Counted from the first letter of the stretch, positions 8,670 to 17,607 are shown. The stretch is 64,000 bases of DNA from Bacteroidaceae bacterium (GCA_017379075.1 JAFNXL010000005.1:1-64000); one strand, 5' to 3'. Numbers and translations are program-made. Notes: generated by a model not told the origin, from the letters alone.

Positions 8670-9425
8670 TTAAAATTTCAGCATATCGTCCATGCAGAGC
8701 AACCCTTGGTGGCTGGCTGTATATTCGGCCGCCAGAACGGCTCCCAAAGCGAATCCTCTGCGGCTATGCGCATCGTGCGTAATGGTGATGCTGTCAAAAT
8801 CGCTGTCCCATGATATGCTGTGGATTCCGGGCACTTCTCCACGGCGTATGCTGTCAATGCGCAGTTTGTCCTCCGCCGTTTGTGAAGAACCTTCCACCGT
8901 TCCGTCCGGCTGGGTAAGTTGTCCCACAGCCCATCCTTGCAGACGGTCCACCTGAGCCACCAGTTCCTCGGCAAGCGTAATGGCGGTTCCGCTGGGGTGG
9001 TCCAACTTATGGACATGGTGCACCTCTTCCATCACAGGCTTATAGTCATCATAACGGTTCATGATTTGGGCCAAATGGCGGCTGACTGCCCTGAAGACAG
9101 CCACACCCAGACTGAAGTTGGAACTCCAGAAAAGCGTCTGTCCTTCTTCGGTACACATTCTGCGCACGTCTTCGCCGTGCTTGTCCATCCAACCGGTAGA
9201 GCCGCTTACCACCTTCACATGATGGCGGAAGGCTTTCAGGTAATTCTCATACGCCACGTGAGGCGCGGTGAATTCTATCGCCACATCGGCACTTTTGAAT
9301 GCCGGGCTGTCAAAGTCGGCCTGGTTGTCAATATCTATTATGGAAACGATTTCATGACCGCGGCTCAGGGCTATCTCTTCAATCATACGGCCCATCTTGC
9401 CATATCCTATCAGTGCTATTTTCAT
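8670..9425 (-). CDS. dapB: 4-hydroxy-tetrahydrodipicolinate reductase
   Basis: 251 residues. Catalyses the NAD(P)H-dependent reduction step toward tetrahydrodipicolinate in the diaminopimelate/lysine pathway, feeding peptidoglycan synthesis. The N-terminal nucleotide-binding 'IALIGYGKMGRMIEE' and the substrate-binding 'VHHVHKLDHPSGTAITLAE' region with the K-x-D-x-PSGTA signature are clear. It is first in the six-gene minus-strand run, so lysine/cell-wall synthesis is tied transcriptionally to signal peptidase production. A -7 box lies about 22 bp upstream of the ATG. Confidence 0.95.
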   Translation of the reverse strand: MKIALIGYGKMGRMIEEIALSRGHEIVSIIDIDNQADFDSPAFKSADVAIEFTAPHVAYENYLKAFRHHVKVVSGSTGWMDKHGEDVRRMCTEEGQTLFWSSNFSLGVAVFRAVSRHLAQIMNRYDDYKPVMEEVHHVHKLDHPSGTAITLAEELVAQVDRLQGWAVGQLTQPDGTVEGSSQTAEDKLRIDSIRRGEVPGIHSISWDSDFDSITITHDAHSRRGFALGAVLAAEYTASHQGLLCMDDMLKF

Positions 9426-9447
9426 TTGTTTCGTATTTTTTCTGATG

Positions 9448-9455
9448 CAAAAGTA
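9448..9455 (-). promoter_or_regulatory. -7 box for the dapB operon
   Basis: TACTTTTG on the minus strand, a perfect TAnnTTTG, about 22 bp before the dapB ATG. No convincing -33 TTTG is seen at the standard distance. It lies back to back with a plus-strand -7 box at 9478. Confidence 0.5.
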
Positions 9456-9477
9456 CTGCTTTTACCTTGAAATTCAC

Positions 9478-9485
9478 TACATTTG
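9478..9485 (+). promoter_or_regulatory. -7 box for the DUF2851-thioesterase-dprA operon
   Basis: TACATTTG matches TAnnTTTG. It lies 34 bp before the ATG at 9520. Because it falls downstream of an in-frame ATG at 9397, it supports 9520 as the true start. The -33 element is weak. Confidence 0.45.
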
Positions 9486-9519
9486 TTTCAAAATTTACGT
9501 TAACAGGCAATCAAAAGGT

Positions 9520-10731
9520 ATGGAAAAACTGCTACACTATGTGTGGAAACACAGGATTTTGCCATTCAAGACCCTGCTTACGCTTGACAAGCGCATGGTT
9601 GAAGTCATTGACCCCGGTACCCACAATACACATCAGGGTCCCGACTTTTTCAACGCCAAGGTCAAGCTCAATGGCATCCTTTGGGCGGGCAACGTGGAAA
9701 TCCACCTGAAAGCCTCAGACTGGTATCATCACGGCCACCACCTGGATGCGGCCTACAACAACACCATCCTGCATGTGGTGCTGGATGCCGACAAGGAAGC
9801 AGAAACACAGGACGGGCACAAACCCGTCACCATACAAGTGGACATGCCCAAGGAACTGCTCCTGCACTACCGCGAACTTTGCACCAACGACGATTACCCC
9901 CGATGCCACCGCATTGTTTCCAGCATACCGTCCATCAAGACAAACGGCTGGATGGATGCACTGCTGGTGGAACGGATGGAAGCCAGAGCGGGAAAGGTGG
10001 CGGAGCGGGCAAGGCGGATGAACGGCGACTGGGAAAAGGCCGCGTTCGTTACGCTGAGCCGCAACTTTGGTTTCGGTCTCAACGGAGACATCTACGAGAT
10101 GTGGGCACAAAAGATTCCCCTCCAAGCCGCCGCCAAACACCGTGACAATCTGTTTCAGATACAAAGCCTTTTCATGGGAATGGCCAACCTGATTGACCCT
10201 GCGCTGCAGGCAGAAGGCTGGGATGCAGAGAAGGCGCAGAGGGAATATGCTTTTCTGGCGCATAAGTTCCAGTTGCCCGAACCTGTTCCGCGCGAACTGT
10301 GGAAATTCATGCGTACCCGTCCCTCCAACTTCCCCCACTTGCGCATCCTGCAACTGGCCCGCATCTATGTCTCCGGAAAGGCCGGACTGCACAATCTGCT
10401 GGAAGTGTCCGACATCAAGAGCCTACACAACTGCCTGCACGAAGGCAGCCTGTCAGCCGCAAGCCGCAACCTCATCATCATCAACACCGTCATTCCCCTG
10501 CTCTATGCCTATGGAATGCACCTGCAAGACCAGGGTCTGAAGGACAAGGCCACCGACCTGCTTGCCCAATTGCCACCAGAGAACAACTTCATCATACGCC
10601 AATGGAAGGGATGCGGACTTTCCGTCAGGTCTGCGGCAGACAGCCAAGCGCTCATACAATTGAAACGCGAATACTGCGACCGCGCAGATTGCCTGCGCTG
10701 CCGCTTCGGATATGAATACTTAAAGCAATGA
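9520..10731 (+). CDS. DUF2851 family protein
   Basis: 403 residues, of unknown function and largely restricted to Bacteroidetes. It opens 'MEKLLHYVWKHRILPFK', then 'GTHNTHQGPDFFNAKVKLNG' and 'WAGNVEIHLKASDWYHHGH', all typical of DUF2851. The C-terminus carries a Cys cluster ('DCLRCRFGYEYLKQ' preceded by 'REYCDRAD'), suggesting a metal site. No signal peptide is seen. I used the ATG at 9520 rather than the one at 9397, because the family alignment begins here and a -7 box lies between the two. The stop overlaps the next start by four bases. DUF2851 genes are often found next to dprA-type genes, as here, but that gives no clear role. Confidence 0.88.
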   Translation: MEKLLHYVWKHRILPFKTLLTLDKRMVEVIDPGTHNTHQGPDFFNAKVKLNGILWAGNVEIHLKASDWYHHGHHLDAAYNNTILHVVLDADKEAETQDGHKPVTIQVDMPKELLLHYRELCTNDDYPRCHRIVSSIPSIKTNGWMDALLVERMEARAGKVAERARRMNGDWEKAAFVTLSRNFGFGLNGDIYEMWAQKIPLQAAAKHRDNLFQIQSLFMGMANLIDPALQAEGWDAEKAQREYAFLAHKFQLPEPVPRELWKFMRTRPSNFPHLRILQLARIYVSGKAGLHNLLEVSDIKSLHNCLHEGSLSAASRNLIIINTVIPLLYAYGMHLQDQGLKDKATDLLAQLPPENNFIIRQWKGCGLSVRSAADSQALIQLKREYCDRADCLRCRFGYEYLKQ

Positions 10732-11138
10732 AATACGTACACGAACTCAAATTGAAGGTGCGCGACTACGAATGCGACCTGCAAGGCATTGTCAACAACG
10801 CCAATTACCAACATTATCTGGAACATGCCCGCCACGAATTTCTGCTACAGGCCGGCATCAGTTTTGCACAACTCCATCAAGAAGGCACCGATGCTGTGGT
10901 GGCAAGGCTCAACATGCAGTTCAAGACTCCGCTCACGAGCCAAGACGAATATGTCTGCCGCCTGAACATCAAGAAGGATGGCATAAAATATGTCTTCCTG
11001 CAGGACATTTTCCGTCTGCCCGACGAGAAACTTTGTGTCCGCGCCCAAGTGGATACCGTCTGCATCACCAACGGAAAACTGCAGACCACCACTCCGCTTG
11101 ACCATCTGCTTGAACCCTATTTCATGAAGGAAGAATGA
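10728..11138 (+). CDS. Acyl-CoA thioesterase (4HBT/YbgC-type hotdog)
   Basis: 136 residues forming a single hotdog domain. The active-site region 'DLQGIVNNANYQHYLEHARHEFL' fits the 4-hydroxybenzoyl-CoA/YbgC thioesterase signature (D-x-x-G-x-VNN-Y--YLE-AR), with the catalytic Asp near residue 14. Likely hydrolyses short or medium acyl-CoA in the cytoplasm; the substrate is unknown. ATGA overlaps on both sides show tight coupling to DUF2851 and dprA. Confidence 0.88.
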   Translation: MKYVHELKLKVRDYECDLQGIVNNANYQHYLEHARHEFLLQAGISFAQLHQEGTDAVVARLNMQFKTPLTSQDEYVCRLNIKKDGIKYVFLQDIFRLPDEKLCVRAQVDTVCITNGKLQTTTPLDHLLEPYFMKEE

Positions 11139-12259
11139 CCGAACAGGAAATCATCCATACCATAGCCCTCACCCGGACGCCCCGCATCAACCTCATCAAC
11201 CAGCGTCTTCTGGTCAATGCATTGGGCAGCGCCACGGCCGTGTTTGAACACCGCCACCACATTCTTGACGCCCTGCCCGAAGCCCATCCCGCATTGGCCG
11301 AGGCACTGAAAGGAATGGACGCCCTGCTGCCCCGCGCCGAAGAGGAACTGGCCTTTGCACAGAAAAGCCACATCAGATGCCTGGGCATAGCCGACCAGGA
11401 CTATCCGGCCCGTCTGCGCGAATGTCCCGACGCCCCGCTCCTGCTCTACTATCTGGGGCAATCTGACCTGAATGCCATGCAAGTGGTCAGTGTGGTGGGC
11501 ACACGCCACATAACGGAATACGGTAAGGACCTGTGCCGGCAATTCGTACAGGAGCTTGGCCAAATGTGTCCAAATGCGGTGGTGGTAAGCGGTCTGGCTT
11601 ATGGAGTGGACATCCATGCCCACCGAGCCGCCCTCAGCAGCGGATTACCCACCGTTGGCGTGCTGGCACACGGACTGGATCAGATTTATCCCCGGATGCA
11701 CAAGCACACCGCAGCCCAAATGGTGGCGCAAGGCGGACTGCTTACCGAATTCATGAGCCGCACAAATGCCGACAAACGCAACTTTGTACAGCGCAACCGC
11801 ATTGTTGCCGGCCTGAGCGATGCCGTGGTGGTGGTTGAGAGCGCACGCAAGGGAGGCTCGCTCATCACTGCTGAGATTGCCGAAAGCTACCACCGCGATG
11901 TGTTCACCTTTCCTGGACGTGTCCGCGACGAATACTCAGCCGGATGCAACGAACTCATCCGCAGCCACAGGGCACAGCTCATCACTTGTGCAGAAGACAT
12001 GCTGGAAACGCTGGGGTGGATCCAAGAGCAGCATCTAAAAAAGAATCTCCAGAACGGCATCCAGCAACAACTCTTCCCCAATCTGACCGAAGACGAACAG
12101 AAAGTGGTACAGTCCCTGCAGAAAGCGGACAGCAAACAAATAAACCTCATTGCCATAGACACCGGCATACCCATAGGCATGCTCAGCAGCCTGCTCTTCA
12201 CCATGGAAATGAAAGGCGTGGTAAAAATGATGAATGGCGGAATGTACCGGCTGCTGTAA
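11135..12259 (+). CDS. dprA: DNA-processing protein DprA
   Basis: 374 residues. DprA/Smf protects incoming single-stranded DNA and loads RecA during natural transformation. An N-terminal helical region (about 1-80) leads into the Rossmann-like domain (about 80-290), with 'VVSVVGTRHITEYG' and 'VVVSGLAYGVDIHAHRAAL' as hallmark motifs and 'FPGRVRDEYSAGCNELIR' near its end. A C-terminal winged-helix segment (about 310-374) is typical. Third gene of a coupled operon. DprA is widely conserved, so its presence does not prove competence. Confidence 0.93.
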   Translation: MTEQEIIHTIALTRTPRINLINQRLLVNALGSATAVFEHRHHILDALPEAHPALAEALKGMDALLPRAEEELAFAQKSHIRCLGIADQDYPARLRECPDAPLLLYYLGQSDLNAMQVVSVVGTRHITEYGKDLCRQFVQELGQMCPNAVVVSGLAYGVDIHAHRAALSSGLPTVGVLAHGLDQIYPRMHKHTAAQMVAQGGLLTEFMSRTNADKRNFVQRNRIVAGLSDAVVVVESARKGGSLITAEIAESYHRDVFTFPGRVRDEYSAGCNELIRSHRAQLITCAEDMLETLGWIQEQHLKKNLQNGIQQQLFPNLTEDEQKVVQSLQKADSKQINLIAIDTGIPIGMLSSLLFTMEMKGVVKMMNGGMYRLL

Positions 12260-12269
12260 GAAAGACAAA

Positions 12270-12314
12270 TATAGCGGGCGAAAACCTATCACTATTCGGT
12301 TTCCGCCCGCTATA
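12270..12314. terminator. Hairpin between convergent genes
   Basis: A stem of about 17 bp with one mismatch (TATAGCGGGCG.AAACC and its complement) and a loop of about ten bases lies 10 bp after the dprA stop. There is no clear T-run, so it may act as a bidirectional stop or RNA-end stabiliser. The rest of 12315-12530 is AT-rich and I see nothing in it. Confidence 0.5.
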
Positions 12315-12530
12315 ACAATCAAAATTGGGCACATGCCCTCATTTTTCTATCGCAATCTTTTAAAGGTGGGGCTTCCGTAGATTACCTCTTTCAGATTATC
12401 GGCACCTTACAATAATTTCTACACTTTTTCATTTTATTTAATAATAGAAAAGAACTACCGTTTTTCGAAGCTGCATCAACAAGTTCTAGTAAACCCAGAC
12501 ATCTTGCTTACTAAACAGCCTCACTCAATT

Positions 12531-13097
12531 TCAATAACAGAAATCAAAACTCAAAATTATAGCAGGTTTATCAATTTTTACCTTTTTTAATAATTTCCTA
12601 CCAGTCAATTCTGTTAGTAGCGGCCTTTCTCTATGTTTTGATATTGCGAGAATGTAATATTCACCATACGGTAAAGACATAGTATATTTTCCACTTGCGT
12701 CAACCAATTCAATGTTTTCTGCGTTTTTTTTAATGACCAGAAACTGTTCCATACACTTTTTATCTAATCTATCAAGTTTAGCTTTATCTGCATGTGAAAA
12801 ATTAGCAAAACGACGTAGTGTCTCATCACTTAATGCATTTATATCATCATCATTTTTAACTGATAGATATTCCATATTTCTCTTAGCCAATGTTTCGTAT
12901 TCTTGCCAAATCGAGTCATTTACTGAAGTGGCATTTTTAGTAGATATAGCATAGATTTCTGCACCTGCATCTATTTTATATCCAATGTAATCATTATATT
13001 CATACTGAACAACACCTTTAAGATTGCAATTTTGAGCATATAGACCAATGCTTGTTGCAAATAACAAAACAATTAAAAATAAAATCCTTTTCTGCAT
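12531..13097 (-). CDS. Secreted hypothetical protein, carboxypeptidase-regulatory-like
   Basis: 188 residues with a clear signal peptide (MQKRILFLIVLLFATSIGLYAQ). I do not recognise the family with certainty. The beginning ('NLKGVVQYEYNDYIGYKIDAGAEIYA') and the end ('VDASGKYTMSLPYGEYYILA') read like the two halves of a carboxypeptidase-regulatory (CarboxypepD_reg) beta sandwich, split by a helical insert rich in D, K and N (about residues 60-130). Base composition is clearly more AT-rich than the neighbouring dprA and frd genes, suggesting later acquisition. It follows a 71-residue membrane protein gene by 35 bp and is probably co-transcribed with it from the leader at 13793. Confidence 0.72.
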   Translation of the reverse strand: MQKRILFLIVLLFATSIGLYAQNCNLKGVVQYEYNDYIGYKIDAGAEIYAISTKNATSVNDSIWQEYETLAKRNMEYLSVKNDDDINALSDETLRRFANFSHADKAKLDRLDKKCMEQFLVIKKNAENIELVDASGKYTMSLPYGEYYILAISKHRERPLLTELTGRKLLKKVKIDKPAIILSFDFCY

Positions 13098-13132
13098 AAT
13101 GTTATTGTTTATCGTTAATAATCAAAAATTTA

Positions 13133-13348
13133 CTAAATAACGTTAGTTGACCAAATTTTCAGATAATTATAATTCGTCGAACTCACCTTAAAATAATTAG
13201 CCTCAATTTCTTGTTGCGAAGAATCAGTCATAACTAAACCATCGTTCGGTGGTCTATTTACGTAATAGGCCAAAATCGCCATTGTAAGAACAACGCCCGT
13301 AATTACACCTCCTAAATAAATCAGGATAGACTTAATACATGTTGTCAT
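13133..13348 (-). CDS. Small membrane protein
   Basis: 71 residues: a short N-terminal stretch, one strong transmembrane helix (about 7-28, 'ILIYLGGVITGVVLTMAILAY'-like), then a polar tail of about 43 residues probably outside the inner membrane ('QQEIEANYFKVSSTNYNYLKIW'). No family recognised. It is just upstream of a secreted protein in the same AT-rich patch, and about 430 bases of possible structured leader lie in front of it. Reality is supported by the signal-anchor pattern and gene spacing, not by homology. Confidence 0.6.
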   Translation of the reverse strand: MTTCIKSILIYLGGVITGVVLTMAILAYYVNRPPNDGLVMTDSSQQEIEANYFKVSSTNYNYLKIWSTNVI

Positions 13349-13779
13349 AAATCAGTGTTATATTAATATGTTCCTGGGCCTAACGCTTCTCCCGACTTCG
13401 GCCATTAATACTCAATATATGTGGAAACAAAAAAGACGTGGGAGAAACTTCCATTGCTTACCCCAGTCGTCAGGCCTTCGCATTGCCTATGCACATAGAT
13501 AAGCAACTCAGCCAGCCCACGCCGTTGGGTATTATATAAATGTAAGCAGCGAGTGTTTTGGACTTGCATGCATACGGGTATAATACACCCTGCGCGGACG
13601 CTTCGTTGCGATATCTTCTTGTGCATGTTCAAAGTTGCGAAGTTTGACGACAGAAGATAACGTTTGAAAACGTCCTTTCATGCTCCTTACCCGATTGAGG
13701 TGCACGACCTCTATTATGGCAGCGGAAGCATATTCCAATAAAGTTTTTTGACCCGCCCGCCCCGCTGGGCCGGCTTTGT
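13349..13779 (-). ncRNA. Candidate structured leader RNA upstream of the small membrane protein gene
   Basis: About 430 bases between a perfect -7 box and the first gene, with no convincing protein. Several inverted repeats are visible. 13437-13442 pairs with 13516-13521 (CGTGGG/CCCACG). Nested inside it, 13454-13460 pairs with 13500-13506 (TTGCTTA/TAAGCAA), with two short stems within. 13660-13665 pairs with 13668-13673 (ACGTTT/AAACGT). A GC-rich arm at 13747-13783 is closed by TTTGAC/GTCAAA. Short overlapping frames (13405-13632 and 13532-13738) cross the region but look non-coding. It could be a riboregulatory leader, an independent small RNA or a dispersed repeat. No known riboswitch motif was recognised. 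Confidence 0.4.
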
Positions 13780-13785
13780 CAAAGG

Positions 13786-13793
13786 CAAAGTTA
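13786..13793 (-). promoter_or_regulatory. -7 box driving the structured leader and small envelope genes
   Basis: TAACTTTG on the minus strand is a perfect TAnnTTTG. No TTTG is found 19-20 bp upstream. The predicted start of transcription is near 13779, about 430 bases before the first start codon, far longer than other 5' leaders in this window (roughly 15-60 bases). Confidence 0.45.
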
Positions 13794-13827
13794 GGAATTA
13801 TTTTCTGAATTGAAGAACAATTGTATC

Positions 13828-14020
13828 AAAATTGTTTTCCGACACTACTGAAATTGTTTTTTGAGCTAACTGAAAAAGTTTTTTGTTAACAGTGAAAAGT
13901 TTGTTTCAACGGCTGAAACGTACGTTTCATCGGTTGGAACGTATGTTTCATCAGTTGGAATGTACGTTTCATCAGTTGGAACAAAACTTTCACCACAGAG
14001 AAAAAACTTTTATAGCACTG
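13828..14020. repeat. Imperfect 21-23 bp tandem array (about nine units)
   Basis: Units begin at 13828, 13851, 13873, 13895, 13916, 13937, 13958, 13979 and 14000. The first three are 23, 22 and 22 bp, the rest exactly 21 bp. The core is close to 'gaacgtatgtttcatcagttg'-type sequence, best conserved in units 5-7 and drifting at both ends. A TTG-initiated frame (13883-14089) reads the array as a heptad peptide ('TFHRLER MFHQLEC TFHQLEQ'), but this follows from a 21-bp period without stops and I do not call a gene. It lies between the structured leader and the frdB terminator. Confidence 0.75.
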
Positions 14021-14092
14021 TGCTACAACAATTTAAGCACTATGTTTCAACATTGTTGCAGAACAGCAACGGAAAACAAAAGGAAATAACCT

Positions 14093-14128
14093 AAAAAAGC
14101 GGCCGCAACCGGGGAGTTGCGACCGCTT
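14093..14128 (-). terminator. Intrinsic terminator of the frdCAB operon
   Basis: On the minus strand, AAGCGG.CGCAAC pairs with GTTGCG.CCGCTT around a six-base loop, and a run of T follows. It starts about 26 bp after the frdB stop. Confidence 0.85.
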
Positions 14129-14153
14129 CAATGGTGTTATAATCTAACGGGGA

Positions 14154-14909
14154 TTAGTCTGCCAACTTGGCCTTGATGAACTCGCGGTTCAGGCGGGCGA
14201 TGTTGCTGATGGTCTCGCACTTGGGACATACAGCCTCGCAGGCGCGGGTGTTGGTACAGTTACCAAAGCCCAGTTCGTCCATCTTGGCAATCATGTTCTT
14301 GGCACGGCGGGCAGCCTCTACCTTGCCCTGGGGAAGCAGAGCGAGCTGGCTCACCTTGGAGCTGACGAAGAGCATTGCAGAACCGTTCTTACAAGCGGCC
14401 ACACAGGCTCCGCAACCAATACAGCTGGCGCAGTCCATTGCCTCGTCGGCATCTGCCTTGGGAATGAGGATGGCATTGGCATCCTGGGGCTGTCCGGTGC
14501 GCACGGTGGTGTAACCGCCGGCCTGGATGATCTTATCGAATGCGGTACGGTCCACCATACAGTCCTTGATTACGGGGAATCCGGCGCTGCGCCAGGGCTC
14601 TACGGTGATGGTGTCGCCATCCTTGAACTTACGCATGTAAAGCTGGCAAGTGGTGGCTCCACGCTCGGTCTTTCCGTGGGGTGTTCCGTTGATGTACAAT
14701 GAACACATACCACAGATACCCTCGCGACAGTCGTGGTCGAACACGAAAGGTTCTTTTCCGGCGCTGATGAGTTCTTCGTTGAGAATATCCAACATCTCCA
14801 GGAATGAGGTGTCATCGGGGATGTTCTTCATCTCGTGTGTATCAAAGTGACCCTTGTCCTTGGGGCCATTCTGCTTCCAATACTTTATTGTAAAACTGAT
14901 ATTTGCCAT
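14154..14909 (-). CDS. frdB: Fumarate reductase/succinate dehydrogenase iron-sulfur subunit
   Basis: 251 residues. Carries electrons between the flavoprotein and the membrane anchor. The plant-type [2Fe-2S] cluster is held by '[16 protein letters not shown]' with a later Cys ('[10 protein letters not shown]'). '[19 protein letters not shown]' and '[14 protein letters not shown]' supply the [4Fe-4S] and [3Fe-4S] ligands. In anaerobic Bacteroidetes this complex mainly reduces fumarate to succinate with menaquinol, the last step of the succinate/propionate route. Last gene of frdC-frdA-frdB, two bases after frdA, followed by a terminator. Confidence 0.95.
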   Translation of the reverse strand: MANISFTIKYWKQNGPKDKGHFDTHEMKNIPDDTSFLEMLDILNEELISAGKEPFVFDHDCREGICGMCSLYINGTPHGKTERGATTCQLYMRKFKDGDTITVEPWRSAGFPVIKDCMVDRTAFDKIIQAGGYTTVRTGQPQDANAILIPKADADEAMDCASCIGCGACVAACKNGSAMLFVSSKVSQLALLPQGKVEAARRAKNMIAKMDELGFGNCTNTRACEAVCPKCETISNIARLNREFIKAKLAD

Positions 14910-14911
14910 GA

Positions 14912-16858
14912 TTAGCTCTTGTAATTACGGGTTTGTACTTTGATTGCTTCATATACGAGAGGCTCCTTGTAGAGTACGGGATCCTTCTCGTCGTCGCCCT
15001 GGTATTCCCAGCAGCCTACGTAGAAATAGTTCTCGTCATCGCGCTTGGCCTCACCTTCCTCGGTCTGGTATTCCTCGCGGAAGTGACCACCGCAGGATTC
15101 GTTACGGGTGAGTGCATCGTGAGCAACGAGCAATCCCATCAGGAAGAAGTCTTCCAGACGGAGAGCCTTTTCCAACTCGGTGTTTACGCCATCCAGTTGG
15201 GGAATGAAGAGGTCGGTATAGAACTCCTTGCGCAGTTCCTTGATCATCTGGATACCCTTCTGCAGACCTTCTGCGGTACGGCCCATTCCCACATAGTCCC
15301 ACATGATGCGGCCCAGCTTCTTGTGGATTGAGTCTACTGAGCTCTTTCCCTTGATGTTCATGAGGCGTGCAATGCGGTCCTTAACATCCTTCTCTGCCTG
15401 GTCGAACTCGGGCAGTGAGGTGCTGAAGCGGGGAACGGTAATCTGGTCGGCCAGATAGTTCTGGATAGTATAGGGAAGAACGAAGTAACCGTCGGCAAGA
15501 CCCTGCATCAATGCACTGGCACCCAAACGGTTGGCCCCGTGATCAGAGAAGTTACACTCACCAATGGCGAACAGACCCTTTACGCTGGTCTGCAGTTCGT
15601 AGTCAACCCAAACACCACCCATGGTATAGTGGATGGCAGGATAGATCATCATGGGTTCGTTGTAGGGAGATACGTCGGTAATCTCTTCGTACATATCAAA
15701 GAGGTTGCCATAACGTGCGGCGATGGTGTCCTTGCCGAAGTCGCGGATAGCCTCGCTGAAATCCAGGAATACGGCCAGACCGGTATTGTTCACGCCGAAG
15801 CCCTTGTCGCAACGCTCCTTAGCTGCGCGTGAAGCCACGTCGCGGGGAACCAGGTTACCGAATGCGGGATAGCGGCGCTCCAGATAGTAGTCGCGGTCTT
15901 CCTCGGGAATCTGAGAACCCTTCTTGGTTCCAGCCTGCAGTGCCTTGGCATCCTCAAGCTTCTTGGGAACCCAGATACGGCCGTCGTTACGCAGAGACTC
16001 TGACATCAGGGTCAGCTTGGACTGCTTGTCGCCGTGAACGGGAATACAGGTGGGGTGAATCTGAACGTAAGAGGGGTTGGCAAAGTATGCACCCTTACGG
16101 TAGCAGGCGATAGCTGCAGAACAGTTACAGCCCATGGCATTGGTAGAGAGGAAATAAGCATTTCCGTAACCACCGGTACCGATAACTACAGCATGGGCGG
16201 CAAAGCGCTCAATCTCACCGGTAATGAGGTTGCGGGCAATGATACCACGGGCACGTCCGTCAATCAGTACCACATCGAGCATTTCGTAACGGGTATACAG
16301 CTTCACGGTGCCGGCGTTAACCTGACAGCTCAGTGCGCTATAGGCACCCAAAAGGAGCTGCTGGCCGGTCTGTCCCTTGGCATAGAAAGTACGGCTTACC
16401 TGTGCACCACCGAAAGAACGGTTGGCCAGCATACCGCCGTATTCGCGTGCAAAGGGAACGCCCTGAGCCACACACTGGTCGATAATGCTGTTTGAAACCT
16501 CTGCCAGACGGTAAACGTTGGCTTCACGGGCACGGTAGTCACCACCCTTTACGGTATCATAGAACAGACGGTAAACAGAGTCACCGTCGTTCTGATAGTT
16601 CTTGGCTGCGTTGATACCACCCTGTGCGGCAATTGAGTGAGCACGACGGGGAGAGTCCTGGATACAGAAGTTCAGCACATGGAAGCCCATCTCGCCCAAA
16701 GAGGCGGCGGCACTGGCACCGGCCAGACCTGTACCCACAACAATGATGTCCAGTTTACGCTTGTTCTTAGGATTAACCAGTTTCTGGTGAGCCTTATAAT
16801 TGGTCCATTTCTCTGCTACTGGTCCTTCAGGAATTCTTGAATCTATAGTCTTTGACAT
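14912..16858 (-). CDS. frdA: Fumarate reductase/succinate dehydrogenase flavoprotein subunit
   Basis: 648 residues, the covalent-FAD catalytic subunit interconverting fumarate and succinate on the cytoplasmic side of the membrane. The FAD-binding '[21 protein letters not shown]' region is near residue 40, followed by '[16 protein letters not shown]' with the His that carries FAD. The active-site segment '[30 protein letters not shown]' is near 270-300, and '[17 protein letters not shown]' closes the FAD domain. Length and motifs match the B-type enzymes of Bacteroidetes. Middle gene of the operon. Confidence 0.95.
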   Translation of the reverse strand: MSKTIDSRIPEGPVAEKWTNYKAHQKLVNPKNKRKLDIIVVGTGLAGASAAASLGEMGFHVLNFCIQDSPRRAHSIAAQGGINAAKNYQNDGDSVYRLFYDTVKGGDYRAREANVYRLAEVSNSIIDQCVAQGVPFAREYGGMLANRSFGGAQVSRTFYAKGQTGQQLLLGAYSALSCQVNAGTVKLYTRYEMLDVVLIDGRARGIIARNLITGEIERFAAHAVVIGTGGYGNAYFLSTNAMGCNCSAAIACYRKGAYFANPSYVQIHPTCIPVHGDKQSKLTLMSESLRNDGRIWVPKKLEDAKALQAGTKKGSQIPEEDRDYYLERRYPAFGNLVPRDVASRAAKERCDKGFGVNNTGLAVFLDFSEAIRDFGKDTIAARYGNLFDMYEEITDVSPYNEPMMIYPAIHYTMGGVWVDYELQTSVKGLFAIGECNFSDHGANRLGASALMQGLADGYFVLPYTIQNYLADQITVPRFSTSLPEFDQAEKDVKDRIARLMNIKGKSSVDSIHKKLGRIMWDYVGMGRTAEGLQKGIQMIKELRKEFYTDLFIPQLDGVNTELEKALRLEDFFLMGLLVAHDALTRNESCGGHFREEYQTEEGEAKRDDENYFYVGCWEYQGDDEKDPVLYKEPLVYEAIKVQTRNYKS

Positions 16859-16893
16859 AATATTATTTCATTTATCCGTTTTCACTTAAATAA

Positions 16894-17607
16894 TTAGCCC
16901 AACAAACAGCCTCCGCATGCAGGAGCCTGCATGTCGCAAGGAACGTAACCGAAGGCAAAAGCAAGAGCTACGGCAGCAAACATCAGGATGATGACGGTGG
17001 TGTAGATGGTACCAATCACCTTCCAACGGCAGAACCAGATGTGACCGCTCCAACCCATTGTCTGCATAGAACTCCAGATACCGTGGTTCAGGTGGAACCA
17101 CAAAGCTGCCAGCCATACCATGTAAATGGCGGTGTACACGGGGCAAGAGAATGTCTTGGCAATGTGATAAACACCGTTTGTTGCCATGGCAATCATCTCG
17201 GGATCATGTACCAGCTCGGCATACATCATGTTGTACCAGAAATTGTACAGGTGGAGGCCCATACCCAGAATTACAATGATTCCGAGCACCAGCATGTTCT
17301 GGCTGGACCACTCAACCATTGCGGGCTTGTCCGTTACAGCATAGCGGTTGTTACCGCGAGCCTTGCGGTTCTGCAACGTAAGCCAGATGGCATAGATAAA
17401 ATGCAATGCCACAAGGGCAGCCAATCCTAAAGTCGCCACAACTGCATACCAGTTGGCACCCAGGAACTCACAGATCATGTTGTAACCCTCGGCACTGATG
17501 AGAGCCACAACGTTCATTGACGCATGAAAGGTCAAGAACAGGACCAGCGCTATGCCCGTTACAGACATAACCACTTTCCTACCAATTGATGAATTGATTA
17601 ACCACAT
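16894..17607 (-). CDS. frdC: Fumarate reductase/succinate dehydrogenase cytochrome b subunit
   Basis: 237 residues with five hydrophobic helices (about 10-32, 58-80, 100-122, 155-178 and 200-222), the fold of the single-anchor, di-heme B-type complexes. Candidate heme-ligand histidines lie within helices ('LFLTFHASMNVV', 'LVALHFIYAIWL', 'GLHLYNFWYNM', 'LWFHLNHGIW'). It anchors FrdAB in the inner membrane and exchanges electrons with menaquinone. First gene of the operon, with its own promoter at 17682-17713. Confidence 0.93.
   Translation of the reverse strand: MWLINSSIGRKVVMSVTGIALVLFLTFHASMNVVALISAEGYNMICEFLGANWYAVVATLGLAALVALHFIYAIWLTLQNRKARGNNRYAVTDKPAMVEWSSQNMLVLGIIVILGMGLHLYNFWYNMMYAELVHDPEMIAMATNGVYHIAKTFSCPVYTAIYMVWLAALWFHLNHGIWSSMQTMGWSGHIWFCRWKVIGTIYTTVIILMFAAVALAFAFGYVPCDMQAPACGGCLLG

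Noticed and set aside
11135-12259. Evidence that the organism is naturally competent
   Set aside because: dprA alone is widespread; no other competence gene is in the window.
13405-13738. Two short minus-strand frames in the leader (75 and 68 codons)
   Set aside because: They overlap each other in different frames, lie across the predicted RNA stems, and show no signal peptide or domain.
13883-14089. A 68-codon frame over the 21-bp array as a protein gene
   Set aside because: It starts with TTG inside the repeat, and its heptads follow directly from a stop-free 21-bp period; I kept the repeat only.
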